Part shown: positions 1-5,788 of the stretch, in pieces | How the letters are laid out: each line of letters begins with the position of its first letter | Position numbering within the stretch: position 1 is the first letter of the stretch | From: Nitriliruptoraceae bacterium | GTDB lineage: Bacteria > Actinomycetota > Nitriliruptoria > Nitriliruptorales > Nitriliruptoraceae | DNA: 6,485 nucleotides | Reading direction: 5' to 3' | Assembly (NCBI GenBank): GCA_007117945.1 | Contig: SKTN01000086.1 | Span: 1-6,485, forward strand | Notes under the pieces: model-generated | Databases searched by the model: none | What the model was told of the DNA's origin: nothing | Seen by the model: the letters and a program-made list of their open reading frames with translations, nothing else | Made by a program: the position numbers and the translations under genes

Positions 1-941
1 CGGCCTGGCCGGACCAGCTGGCCGCCGCCCGTGGGACCCGTCGCGGCGGCTACCTGCTGGCAGGTGGTCGCGGGGCCGAGCTGGATCCGGGCGACCCGCT
101 GGCCGGGGAGCCGTGGCTGGCGGTGGCCACCATCGACCGCGGCGCCGAGGTGGCGCGCATCCACCTCGCCGCCGCCGTCGACGAGGCGAGCGTGCACCAC
201 GTCCTGGGGACGCGCCTCGAGGAGCGCGTCGAGGTCGGGTGGCGGGACGGCGACGTGGTGGCCGAACGCCGCCTGCACCACGGTGCGGTGGTCCTCACGC
301 GCCACCGCATCGACCAGCTCGACGGCGACCAGCGCCTCGCCGCGCTCCTCGAGGGGCTGGGCGCCGAGGGGCTGGAGCTGCTGGACGTGCGCGCGGAGGA
401 CCGCCAGCTCCAGGCCCGTGTGCGCCTGCTGGCCACCGAGCTCGGCGATCCCTACCGCACCGTGGACGACGACCGGCTCCTGGCCGCGGGCGAGGAGCTG
501 CTGGCGCCCTTCCTGCTCGGCGCACGTACGCGTGCCGACCTCGCCCGGCAGCGGCTCACCCCCATCCTCGAGGGGGCGATCGGCCACCACCTGCTGGGCG
601 AGGTCGACCGGCTGGCCCCCACGCACCTGCGGGTGCCCTCGGGCTCGCGCCGCCGGTTGGACTACCGCGAGCACGACCGGCCCGTCCTCGCCGTGCGCCT
701 CCAGGAGCTGCTCGGCACCGCCACCACGCCCCGGGTGGTCGACGGCCGTGTGCCCGTGCTGCTGCACCTGCTGTCACCCGCGGGTCGCCCCGTGCAGGTC
801 ACCGACGACCTCGCCGGGTTCTGGGAACGGGCCTACCCGCAGGTGCGCGCCGAGCTGCGCGGGCGCTACCCCAAGCACGCCTGGCCCGAGGACCCCCTGG
901 CTGCCGACCCGCTGCGGGGCACACCGCGTCGGGGCCGGTGA
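1..941 (+). CDS. hrpB: ATP-dependent helicase HrpB, C-terminal part (5' end outside window)
   Basis: This is the last 312 residues of an HrpB-type DEAH-box helicase, read in the frame starting at base 3 and ending with TGA at 939-941. The frame is open to the window edge and already reads family-like sequence there (GRGAELDPGDPLAGEPWLAV), so the gene starts upstream; the GTG at 123 is internal. The HrpB C-terminal domain is clear: VPSGSRRRLDY (about 633-665), LLHLLSPAGRPVQVTDDLAG (759-818) and RGRYPKHAWPEDP (858-896), all strongly conserved in the family. Full-length HrpB is usually a little over 800 residues, so the helicase motifs (Walker A, DExH, motif VI) are not visible. The family has an RNA-helicase-like architecture, but its cellular role is poorly defined and it is generally non-essential. 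It converges on the kinase gene ending at 1033. The family call is firm; substrate and role are unknown. Confidence 0.93.
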   Translation, partial: AWPDQLAAARGTRRGGYLLAGGRGAELDPGDPLAGEPWLAVATIDRGAEVARIHLAAAVDEASVHHVLGTRLEERVEVGWRDGDVVAERRLHHGAVVLTRHRIDQLDGDQRLAALLEGLGAEGLELLDVRAEDRQLQARVRLLATELGDPYRTVDDDRLLAAGEELLAPFLLGARTRADLARQRLTPILEGAIGHHLLGEVDRLAPTHLRVPSGSRRRLDYREHDRPVLAVRLQELLGTATTPRVVDGRVPVLLHLLSPAGRPVQVTDDLAGFWERAYPQVRAELRGRYPKHAWPEDPLAADPLRGTPRRGR

Positions 942-951
942 CGCCCGCGGG

Positions 952-1014
952 GTCCGTGCGGTCCGCGACGTCCGTGGGGTCCGCCCGGTCCGCGACGTCC
1001 GTGGGGTCCGGCGT
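952..1014. repeat. Seven tandem 9-bp units GTCCGNNNN with 27-bp higher-order period
   Basis: Seven consecutive 9-mers each begin GTCCG: gtccgtgcg, gtccgcgac, gtccgtggg, gtccgcccg, gtccgcgac, gtccgtggg, gtccggcgt. Units 2-3 and 5-6 are identical, which gives a 25-bp perfect repeat at 959-983 and 986-1010 (period 27). A degenerate earlier copy at 932-956 matches at 19 of 25 positions and runs back over the hrpB stop codon. The array fills most of the 91-bp gap between two converging genes, so it lies in both 3' flanks. I see no clear terminator with a T-tract here; the array may be a slippage-expanded microsatellite-like spacer. No function can be assigned. Confidence 0.9.
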
Positions 1015-1032
1015 GGCCACCTCGGTGGAGGG

Positions 1033-1842
1033 TCACCAGCCGAGGGTGTCCAGCCGGCTGGCGACCCCGCCGAGGTAGCCGGCACCGAACAGGCGCACGT
1101 GCACCAGCAGCGGCGGGAGCTGCAGCAGGGGCAGGCGCGTCTCCACGCCGGCGTCCAGCGGCCAGACCTCCTCGTAGCCGGCGCGCAGCTGCGGGCCGAC
1201 GGAGCCGAACAGCGCCAGCATGGCCAGGTCGATCTCCCGGTCGGCGTGGTGGACCGCGGGGTCCAGCAGCCACCGGTCGGCCAGCACGTTGCCCGACCAC
1301 AGGTCGCCGTGCACCAGGCTCGGGACGACGGCGTGGTCGGCCACCTCGGCGACCGCTCCCCCCTCGATCGCCTGCTCCAGCCGCTGCGCGAGGTCGGCCG
1401 GCAGGTCACCGAGGTAGGGGGCGAGCCGGGCCTCGGCGAGGAAGGTGGGCCAGTCCTCGGTGGGCGTGTTGGACTGGGGCAGGGGGCCGATCACGTTGTC
1501 GCGGTGCCACCCGAAGCGCTCGCCGAGGTGGCGGTGCACCGTGGCCAGGCGGCGGCCGAGCTCGCGGCGGTCACCGGGCGGGCCCGAGAGGTGCTCGAGG
1601 ACCAGCACGGTGCCCGCGTGGCCGAGGACCGCAGGCACGGGCGCGCCCGCGGCCGCCAACGCCTCGAGCCCCTCCGCTTCGAGCTCCGCTGGCGTGTCCC
1701 CGTCCTTGATCACCACCTCGGCGCCGTCGGTGAGGTGGGCGTGCCAGACCGCCGCGATCGAGCCGCCCGCGAGGGGGCGGGCACGTGCCACCGCGGGAAG
1801 GCCGCCGGGGAGGGGTTGGGGAGGACCCGCCGCGCCCCTCAC
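1033..1842 (-). CDS. Fructosamine/ribulosamine 3-kinase family protein
   Basis: The 269-residue product belongs to the fructosamine-3-kinase family, cytosolic ATP-dependent kinases that phosphorylate ketoamine sugars on glycated proteins at O-3, so that the adduct becomes unstable and is lost. Visible motifs: nucleotide loop LAGGSIAAVW (24-33), ATP lysine in VVIKDG (K46), helix EAEGLEAL (55-62), the family signature FGWHRDNVIGPLPQSNTPT (110-128), catalytic loop VHGDLWSGNV (177-186, D180) and metal-binding DPAVHHADREIDLAM (194-208). All key residues are present. The GTG start at 1842 lies in the overlap with the upstream phosphatase stop and is preceded by GAGGA (1850-1846) at a short 3-nt spacing. 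A later GTG (codon 18) lacks a Shine-Dalgarno sequence. Residues 1-20 are Pro/Gly-rich and non-conserved. Many bacterial members act on ribulosamines or erythrulosamines rather than fructosamines; the true substrate here is inferred only. Confidence 0.92.
   Translation of the reverse strand: MRGAAGPPQPLPGGLPAVARARPLAGGSIAAVWHAHLTDGAEVVIKDGDTPAELEAEGLEALAAAGAPVPAVLGHAGTVLVLEHLSGPPGDRRELGRRLATVHRHLGERFGWHRDNVIGPLPQSNTPTEDWPTFLAEARLAPYLGDLPADLAQRLEQAIEGGAVAEVADHAVVPSLVHGDLWSGNVLADRWLLDPAVHHADREIDLAMLALFGSVGPQLRAGYEEVWPLDAGVETRLPLLQLPPLLVHVRLFGAGYLGGVASRLDTLGW
1839..1842 (-). promoter_or_regulatory. GTGA stop/start overlap, phosphatase to kinase
   Basis: On the minus strand the GTG start of the kinase (1842-1840) overlaps the TGA stop of the phosphatase (1841-1839). 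This 4-nt overlap, with the Shine-Dalgarno GAGGA inside the phosphatase C-terminal codons, suggests translational coupling by reinitiation and places the two genes on one message. Confidence 0.8.
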
Positions 1843-2351
1843 GCATCCTCACGGCGCGCTGTCAGGGCGGCCTCGACGCCGCCGGCGGCAAGGGCGTCGA
1901 CCAGGCGCTGGGACGTACGGCGGCAGATCTCCACCACCTCGGCGAAGCCGTCGGGCCCGCCGTAGTAGGGGTCGGGGACCTCCGCGGTCCCTGTGGCATC
2001 GGGGTCGAAGTCGCGGAACAGCACGATGGGGGTGTCCACGCCGGCGCCGTCGGCGACGTGTTCCAGGTCGCGGAGGTTCGAGCGGTCCATGGCCAGTACC
2101 AGGTCGGCCTCCTGCAGGGCGGCGAGGTCGACGCGCTGGGCGAGGCCGTCGATGGTCAGGCCGACATCGGCAGCGGCGGCCCGCATGCGGGCGTCCGGCG
2201 GGTTGCCGAGGTGCCATGCCCCTGTGCCCGCGGAGTCGATGTGCACCTGCAGCCCGGCGTCCTCGGCGGCCTCGCGCAGGGTCGCCTCGGCGGTGGGAGA
2301 GCGGCAGATGTTGCCCAGGCACACGGTCAGGATCGACAGCGGGGTGCTCAC
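1839..2351 (-). CDS. Low-molecular-weight protein-tyrosine phosphatase
   Basis: A 170-residue cytosolic phosphatase of the LMW-PTP family. The N-terminal P-loop CLGNICRS (residues 11-18) has the C-x5-R signature with nucleophile C11 and phosphate-binding R17, and the general-acid loop VPDPYYGG (125-132) supplies D127 and the paired tyrosines Y129/Y130. IDSAGTGAWHLGNPPD (38-53) is also typical. Length is normal for the family (about 150-170). The start is GTG at 2351, preceded by GGAGG (2363-2359) at 7 nt; translating further upstream leaves the family and runs into the LCP gene in another frame. It overlaps LCP upstream and the kinase downstream by 4 nt each. Known roles in the family are dephosphorylation of tyrosine-phosphorylated proteins, including bacterial envelope-polysaccharide kinases, and, for human LMW-PTP-A, removal of 5-phosphate from protein-bound ribulosamine-5-phosphate. 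The second fits the kinase neighbour; the first fits the LCP neighbour. Confidence 0.94.
   Translation of the reverse strand: MSTPLSILTVCLGNICRSPTAEATLREAAEDAGLQVHIDSAGTGAWHLGNPPDARMRAAAADVGLTIDGLAQRVDLAALQEADLVLAMDRSNLRDLEHVADGAGVDTPIVLFRDFDPDATGTAEVPDPYYGGPDGFAEVVEICRRTSQRLVDALAAGGVEAALTARREDA
2348..2351 (-). promoter_or_regulatory. GTGA stop/start overlap, LCP to phosphatase
   Basis: The GTG start of the phosphatase (2351-2349) overlaps the TGA stop of the LCP gene (2350-2348). A good Shine-Dalgarno (GGAGG, 2363-2359) lies inside the last LCP codons. This is the same arrangement as at the next junction, so all three genes appear translationally coupled. Confidence 0.8.
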
Positions 2352-3631
2352 GTTGCGGCCTCCGGCCCGAGGACGACGGTGATGGTCTCCAGCCCCGTGG
2401 CCTCCTCGAGGACCGCGGAGCCGGGCAGGTCCTCGGCGACCAGCTGGGCGGCTGCCTCCCGGCCGCTCGGGTAGCGCACACGGGTGCGTTCGGTGGGATC
2501 GGCGTTGGTCACGTCGCTGACGGTGTAGCCCAAAGACTCCAGGTCCGCGGCGACGCTGCCGGCCAGTCCGCTGATGCCCGCGCCGTTGGCGACCACGAGG
2601 GTGACCTCGCTGCGGCTGACCTGTGGGGTCTCCTCGTCCTCCGCCTCGCGGACCTCGTCCAGCACGCTGCCGTCGCGGAAGCGTGCGAACAGCGCGTCGG
2701 CCTCGGGCTGTGTGGGATCGAGGACCCAGGCGCCACCCGAGGTGGTCCGCGGGGTGCCGGGGACGGTGTAGGTGGCCACCCGGCCCGCGGCCAGGGCGCG
2801 GCCGCTGCGCGCCAGCTGGAACCCGGCGATGGGCCCGAGGGAGTCGTCCACCTGAACGGCCTGTCCGGCGTCCCCCGACAGCCGCCACAGGGTCACGGGG
2901 TTGAACAGCACGGCCGGCCGGGTGACCTCCCGTGCCAGGGCCTGCACGAAGGCCTGCTGCCGCTGGATGCGCTGGAGGTCGTCGTCGATCTTGCGGACCC
3001 GGACGTAGCCGAGGGCGTCCCCACCGTCGAGCTCCTGGCAGCCGGCGGGCAGGTCGATGCCGGCGTCGCGGTCGGAGATGGCCTCGTCCAGGCACATCTC
3101 CACCCCGCCGACGGCGTCGACGATGTCGCGGAAGCCGCCGAAGGTGACCCGGACGTGGTGGTGGGCCCGGATGCCCGAGAGCTGGTGCACCGTCTCCACC
3201 AGGCAGCCGGGGCCGTCGATGGACTGCGCCACGTTGATGCGGCCGACGGAACCGTCGCAGCGCGTGACCCACAGGTCGCGGGGGAAGGCCAGCATGGCCG
3301 CCTCGCCACCCTGGACGGTGAGGATGAAGATCGTGTCGGTGCGCTCGGGGCCGTAGTCGTCCAGGCCCGTCGACAGCTCGAGCTGCTCCTCACGGGTGAG
3401 CCCCTCGCGGCTGTCGGAGCCGGTGACCAGGATGTGCAGGGGCTGGCCGCCCGAGGCCAGGCCGTCCACGGGGGCCCGGTTGAGCCGCAGCATCCCGAGC
3501 ACGGGGATCGCGACGGCTGCGGCCAGCAGCAGCACCAGGATCGTGAGCAGGACGCGGCGGAGCTGGGGACGGCGTCGGGCGTGCTGTTCGACCTCCGGGC
3601 CCCAGCCCTGATCCGCACTCTTCGAGCTCAC
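2348..3631 (-). CDS. LytR-CpsA-Psr (LCP) family glycopolymer ligase with LytR_C domain
   Basis: A 427-residue membrane-anchored protein. A short Arg-rich cytoplasmic tail (1-25) is followed by one transmembrane helix (about 26-48, RVLLTILVLLLAAAVAIPVL), which puts the catalytic domain outside the cell. The LCP domain (about 63-235) shows GSDSRE (71-76), RTDTIFILTV (97-106), FPRDLWV (116-122), DAVGGVEMCLD (172-182) and YVRVRKIDDDLQRIQRQQ (209-226), which contain the Asp/Arg residues that bind polyprenyl pyrophosphate and magnesium in the family. A C-terminal LytR_C domain (about 342-424, starting EVTLVVANGAG) follows an acidic linker (EAEDEE). LCP proteins transfer glycopolymers from lipid carriers onto peptidoglycan. 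Four cysteines (125, 143, 180, 198) lie in the extracytoplasmic domain and may form disulfides. The GTG start at 3631 has GAGGAG (3642-3637) at 5 nt. It is the first gene of the operon. The exact polymer is unknown. Confidence 0.94.
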   Translation of the reverse strand: MSSKSADQGWGPEVEQHARRRPQLRRVLLTILVLLLAAAVAIPVLGMLRLNRAPVDGLASGGQPLHILVTGSDSREGLTREEQLELSTGLDDYGPERTDTIFILTVQGGEAAMLAFPRDLWVTRCDGSVGRINVAQSIDGPGCLVETVHQLSGIRAHHHVRVTFGGFRDIVDAVGGVEMCLDEAISDRDAGIDLPAGCQELDGGDALGYVRVRKIDDDLQRIQRQQAFVQALAREVTRPAVLFNPVTLWRLSGDAGQAVQVDDSLGPIAGFQLARSGRALAAGRVATYTVPGTPRTTSGGAWVLDPTQPEADALFARFRDGSVLDEVREAEDEETPQVSRSEVTLVVANGAGISGLAGSVAADLESLGYTVSDVTNADPTERTRVRYPSGREAAAQLVAEDLPGSAVLEEATGLETITVVLGPEAAT

Positions 3632-3769
3632 CCTGGCTCCTCATCGTCCGTCGTGGCGATCGCCGCGCGCGACCGGGCGACAGTGTTCCATCACCGCCGC
3701 CGTCCGTCAGACAGGCCGCCCCGTCCCACGGACGGCGGTAGGGTCGGACGACAGGCCGGGAGGTCGCCC
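3632..3769. promoter_or_regulatory. Divergent intergenic region with inverted repeat
   Basis: This 138-bp region lies between the start of the minus-strand LCP operon and the start of the plus-strand PLP enzyme, so promoters for both must lie in or near it. A perfect 11-bp inverted repeat (ccgccgtccgt at 3697-3707, acggacggcgg at 3728-3738, centres 31 bp apart) is followed immediately by TAGGGT (3739-3744), a possible actinobacterial -10 (TANNNT), 25 nt before the ATG. No convincing -35 box is present. GACAGGCCG is repeated directly at 3710-3718 and 3750-3758, 40 bp apart. The inverted repeat could be an operator acting on both units, or a leader hairpin. The promoter call is tentative. Confidence 0.4.
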
Positions 3770-5497
3770 ATGGAGCGCACAGCCACTGCCCGCGAGGCCC
3801 TGATCGCCCACGTGCGCCGTTCGGTGATCGGCGAGGCCGAGGCGGTCGCCACGCCCTTCGGGCCCCGCCGGGTGATCTACGCGGACTACACCGCCTCCGG
3901 GCGCGCCCTGGGTTTCGTCGAGGATCACCTGCGGCAGGTGGTCCTGCCGCTGTACGCCAACACCCACACGGAGACCTCGGGCACGGGACGTCAGACCACC
4001 CGTTTCCGGGAGGACGCCCGGGAGATCATCGCCGAGGCCTTCGGGGCCGGTGAGGCGCACGTCGTGCTGTTCACCGGCACGGGCTCCACGGGGGCCATCG
4101 ACAAGTTGGTCCGGGCGCTGGGCATCCGCATCCCGGCCGAGCTGGACGCCCGCTATCGCCTCAGCGACCACATCCCCGCGGATGCGCGTCCCGTGGTGTT
4201 CATCGGCCCCTACGAGCACCACTCCAACGAGCTGCCCTGGCGCGAGACCATCGCCGATGTGGTCCGCATCCCCGAGGACGAGGACGGCCACGTCGACCTC
4301 GATGCCCTGGAAGGGGCCCTGCTCGCCCACGCCGACCGGCCGCTGAAGATCGGCGCGTTCTCCGCGGCCTCCAACGTCACCGGCATCCTCACCGACACCC
4401 GTGCGGTGTCGGTGCTGCTCCACCGGCACGGGGCGCTGGCGCTGTGGGACTGCGCCGCGGCCGCGCCCTACGTCGACGTGCGGATGGCGCCGCAGCGTCC
4501 CGCACCCGATGGCGACACCAGCGAGGCCCACCTCGACCACAAGGACGCGGTGTTCGTCTCGCCCCACAAGCTGGTGGGCGGTCCGGGTACCCCGGGACTG
4601 CTGATCGCCCGACGCGAGCTGTTCGCCAACCGCGTGCCCACGGTCCCCGGTGGCGGCACCGTGACCTACGTCAACGCTGACGAGCACCGCTACCTCGACG
4701 TCATCGAGGAACGCGAGGAGGGCGGCACGCCCGACATCGTCGGTGCGATCCGTGCGGGGCTGGTGTTCCAGCTCAAGCAGGCCGTGGGGGTGGAGGCGAT
4801 CCTGGCCCACGAGCGCGCCGCGATCGAGCAGGCGATCGCCGCCTGGTCCACCGAGCCCGACATCGAGGTGCTGGGCAACCTCGACGCGGAGCGGCTGTCG
4901 ATCGTGTCCTTCGTGATCCGCCACGGCACCGGCTACCTGCACCACGAGTTCGTCGTGGCCCTGCTCAACGACCTCTTCGGCATCCAGGCACGGGGCGGCT
5001 GCTCCTGTGCGGGGCCCTACGGGCACCGCCTGCTCGGCATCGACGTGGAGCGCTCCCAGGCCTACGAGCGCGCCATCGACCAGGGCTGCTCCGGGGTGAA
5101 GCCAGGGTGGGTGCGCATCAACTTCACGTGGTTCCTGACCGAGCAGGTCATCGGGTTCCTGATCGAGGCGGTGCGGCTGATCGCCCGGCACGGCTGGCGG
5201 CTGCTCGATGCCTACGACTTCGACCCCGCCTCGGGGTGCTGGACCCACCGGGAGGGTCGAGTGCCGCCGCCGATGTCCCTGCGCGACGTGCGCTATGACG
5301 GTGGCCGCGTGAGCTGGCCGGCGCGCCGGCTGCAGCAGCCCGACGAGGCGCTGGAGGACGTGCTGGCCGAGGGGGAGCGCATCCTGCGGGCGGGGGTGGC
5401 ACCCGTGGTCCCGGGGGGCTACCGGTTCCCCGACGAGGTGGAGGCGCTGCGCTGGTTCCCCCTGCCCGGAGAGGCCGCGCAGCAGGTGCCGGGCTAG
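3770..5497 (+). CDS. Class V aminotransferase / cysteine-desulfurase-like PLP enzyme
   Basis: A 575-residue, soluble fold-type I PLP enzyme of the aminotransferase class V family. ATG at 3770 has a strong Shine-Dalgarno (GGGAGG, 3758-3763) at 6 nt. Visible motifs: YADYTASGRAL (37-47), YANTHTETSGTG (62-73), phosphate-binding TGTGSTGAIDKLV (102-114), YEHHSNELPWRE (148-159, histidines that may stack on the cofactor), cofactor aspartate in LWDCAAAAPYVD (D227), the Schiff-base lysine in SPHKLVGGPGTPG (K267), PGGGTVTYVN (293-302) and ARGGCSCAGPYGHRLLGI (407-424). C411/C413 sit where cysteine desulfurases carry their active-site loop cysteine. It is far longer than SufS or IscS (about 400); an uncharacterised C-terminal section (about 475-575) follows the catalytic fold. 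No Fe-S assembly, thiolation or molybdopterin gene is adjacent, so cysteine desulfuration is plausible but unproven; another PLP chemistry (selenocysteine lyase, C-S lyase, epimerase) is possible. Confidence 0.9.
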   Translation: MERTATAREALIAHVRRSVIGEAEAVATPFGPRRVIYADYTASGRALGFVEDHLRQVVLPLYANTHTETSGTGRQTTRFREDAREIIAEAFGAGEAHVVLFTGTGSTGAIDKLVRALGIRIPAELDARYRLSDHIPADARPVVFIGPYEHHSNELPWRETIADVVRIPEDEDGHVDLDALEGALLAHADRPLKIGAFSAASNVTGILTDTRAVSVLLHRHGALALWDCAAAAPYVDVRMAPQRPAPDGDTSEAHLDHKDAVFVSPHKLVGGPGTPGLLIARRELFANRVPTVPGGGTVTYVNADEHRYLDVIEEREEGGTPDIVGAIRAGLVFQLKQAVGVEAILAHERAAIEQAIAAWSTEPDIEVLGNLDAERLSIVSFVIRHGTGYLHHEFVVALLNDLFGIQARGGCSCAGPYGHRLLGIDVERSQAYERAIDQGCSGVKPGWVRINFTWFLTEQVIGFLIEAVRLIARHGWRLLDAYDFDPASGCWTHREGRVPPPMSLRDVRYDGGRVSWPARRLQQPDEALEDVLAEGERILRAGVAPVVPGGYRFPDEVEALRWFPLPGEAAQQVPG

Positions 5498-5500
5498 CCG

Positions 5501-5534
5501 TCCCGGGCCGGCCCACTTCCGGCCGTGACCGGGA
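5501..5534 (+). terminator. Terminator-like hairpin after the PLP enzyme gene
   Basis: Starting 4 nt after the TAG stop, an outer 5-bp stem (tcccg 5501-5505 / cggga 5530-5534) encloses a 6-bp stem (ggccgg 5506-5511 / ccggcc 5519-5524) with a 7-nt loop and a 5-nt bulge on the 3' side. There is no T-tract, which is common in GC-rich actinobacterial terminators. Position and stability make it a likely 3' end for the plus-strand gene. Confidence 0.5.
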
Positions 5535-5615
5535 CCCCCGACGTGCCTGGTCGCTGCCGGGTGCACGCGCCGATCGTCCGGGTGTGCGCGCGTCGGTCCT
5601 CCGGTCCCTGCGCGC

Positions 5616-5665
5616 GGCTCCGGTGGTGGTCGGTTCCCGGGCCCACGCCCAGGGATCGACCAGGT
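5616..5665. repeat. Duplicated hairpin element, copy A
   Basis: First copy of a ~50-nt element repeated at 5688-5737, matching without gaps at 39 of 50 positions. The last 18 nt (cccagggatcgaccaggt, 5648-5665) are identical in both copies. Within this copy tcccgggc (5635-5642) can pair with gcccaggga (5647-5655) around a ccac loop, leaving one bulged A. It lies in the 291-bp gap between the converging PLP enzyme and histidine-phosphatase genes. Whether it acts as RNA, DNA or is a relic is unknown. Confidence 0.75.
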
Positions 5666-5687
5666 TCGTGCCGTCGGTGGCGTCGTG

Positions 5688-5737
5688 GGCTCCAGGGGTG
5701 GCTCGTCCCTGGGTGCATTCCCAGGGATCGACCAGGT
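5688..5737. repeat. Duplicated hairpin element, copy B
   Basis: Second copy, offset by exactly 72 bp from copy A and ending with the same 18 nt (5720-5737). Here tccctggg (5706-5713) pairs perfectly with cccaggga (5720-5727) around a 6-nt loop (tgcatt). The 5' arm differs from copy A, yet a hairpin still forms at the same place. The stem is palindromic, so it could form in transcripts from either side and act as a bidirectional terminator. In the minus-strand reading the shared end encodes LVDPW, but I see no supported gene there. Confidence 0.75.
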
Positions 5738-5753
5738 CCGGTGCTCGCTGGAG

Positions 5754-5767
5754 CCCGGCGAGCCGGG
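5754..5767 (-). terminator. Possible terminator hairpin for the histidine-phosphatase gene
   Basis: cccgg (5754-5758) and ccggg (5763-5767) form a 5-bp GC stem with a 4-nt cgag loop, about 21 nt beyond the minus-strand TGA at 5791-5789. No T-tract follows. Copy B of the repeated hairpin lies just further downstream and could serve the same purpose, so which of them terminates transcription is undecided. Confidence 0.35.
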
Positions 5768-5788
5768 GGAGTCGCCGGAGCCCGCCGG

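Noticed and set aside
31..1965. 644-residue plus-strand open frame
   Set aside because: It crosses hrpB in the wrong frame and then runs antisense to the kinase and phosphatase. The product is Arg/Ala/Gly/Pro-rich without any domain, as expected for a shadow frame in GC-rich coding DNA.
2352..3272. Upstream extension of the phosphatase frame into the LCP gene
   Set aside because: The extra residues are Arg/Gly/Pro-rich shadow sequence of the LCP gene. GTG at 2351 with GGAGG upstream gives the normal family N-terminus and length.
3685..3689. GGAAC on the minus strand as an ECF-sigma -35 box for the LCP operon
   Set aside because: No matching -10 (CGTC or CGTT type) lies 16-17 nt downstream, so a five-base match is not enough.
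1445..3769. Long in-frame extension (775 codons) upstream of the PLP enzyme start
   Set aside because: It is antisense to three well-supported minus-strand genes. The strong Shine-Dalgarno and family N-terminus place the true start at 3770.
3707..5566. 619-residue minus-strand open frame opposite the PLP enzyme
   Set aside because: It mirrors the codon structure of the PLP enzyme gene and shows low-complexity His/Gly/Val-rich sequence and no domain; stop codons are rare in this frame because of GC content.
5616..5737. CRISPR-like or tRNA-like structure
   Set aside because: There are only two diverged copies with no regular spacer array, and no cloverleaf or acceptor stem can be drawn around the T-loop-like ggttc/gatcg stretch.
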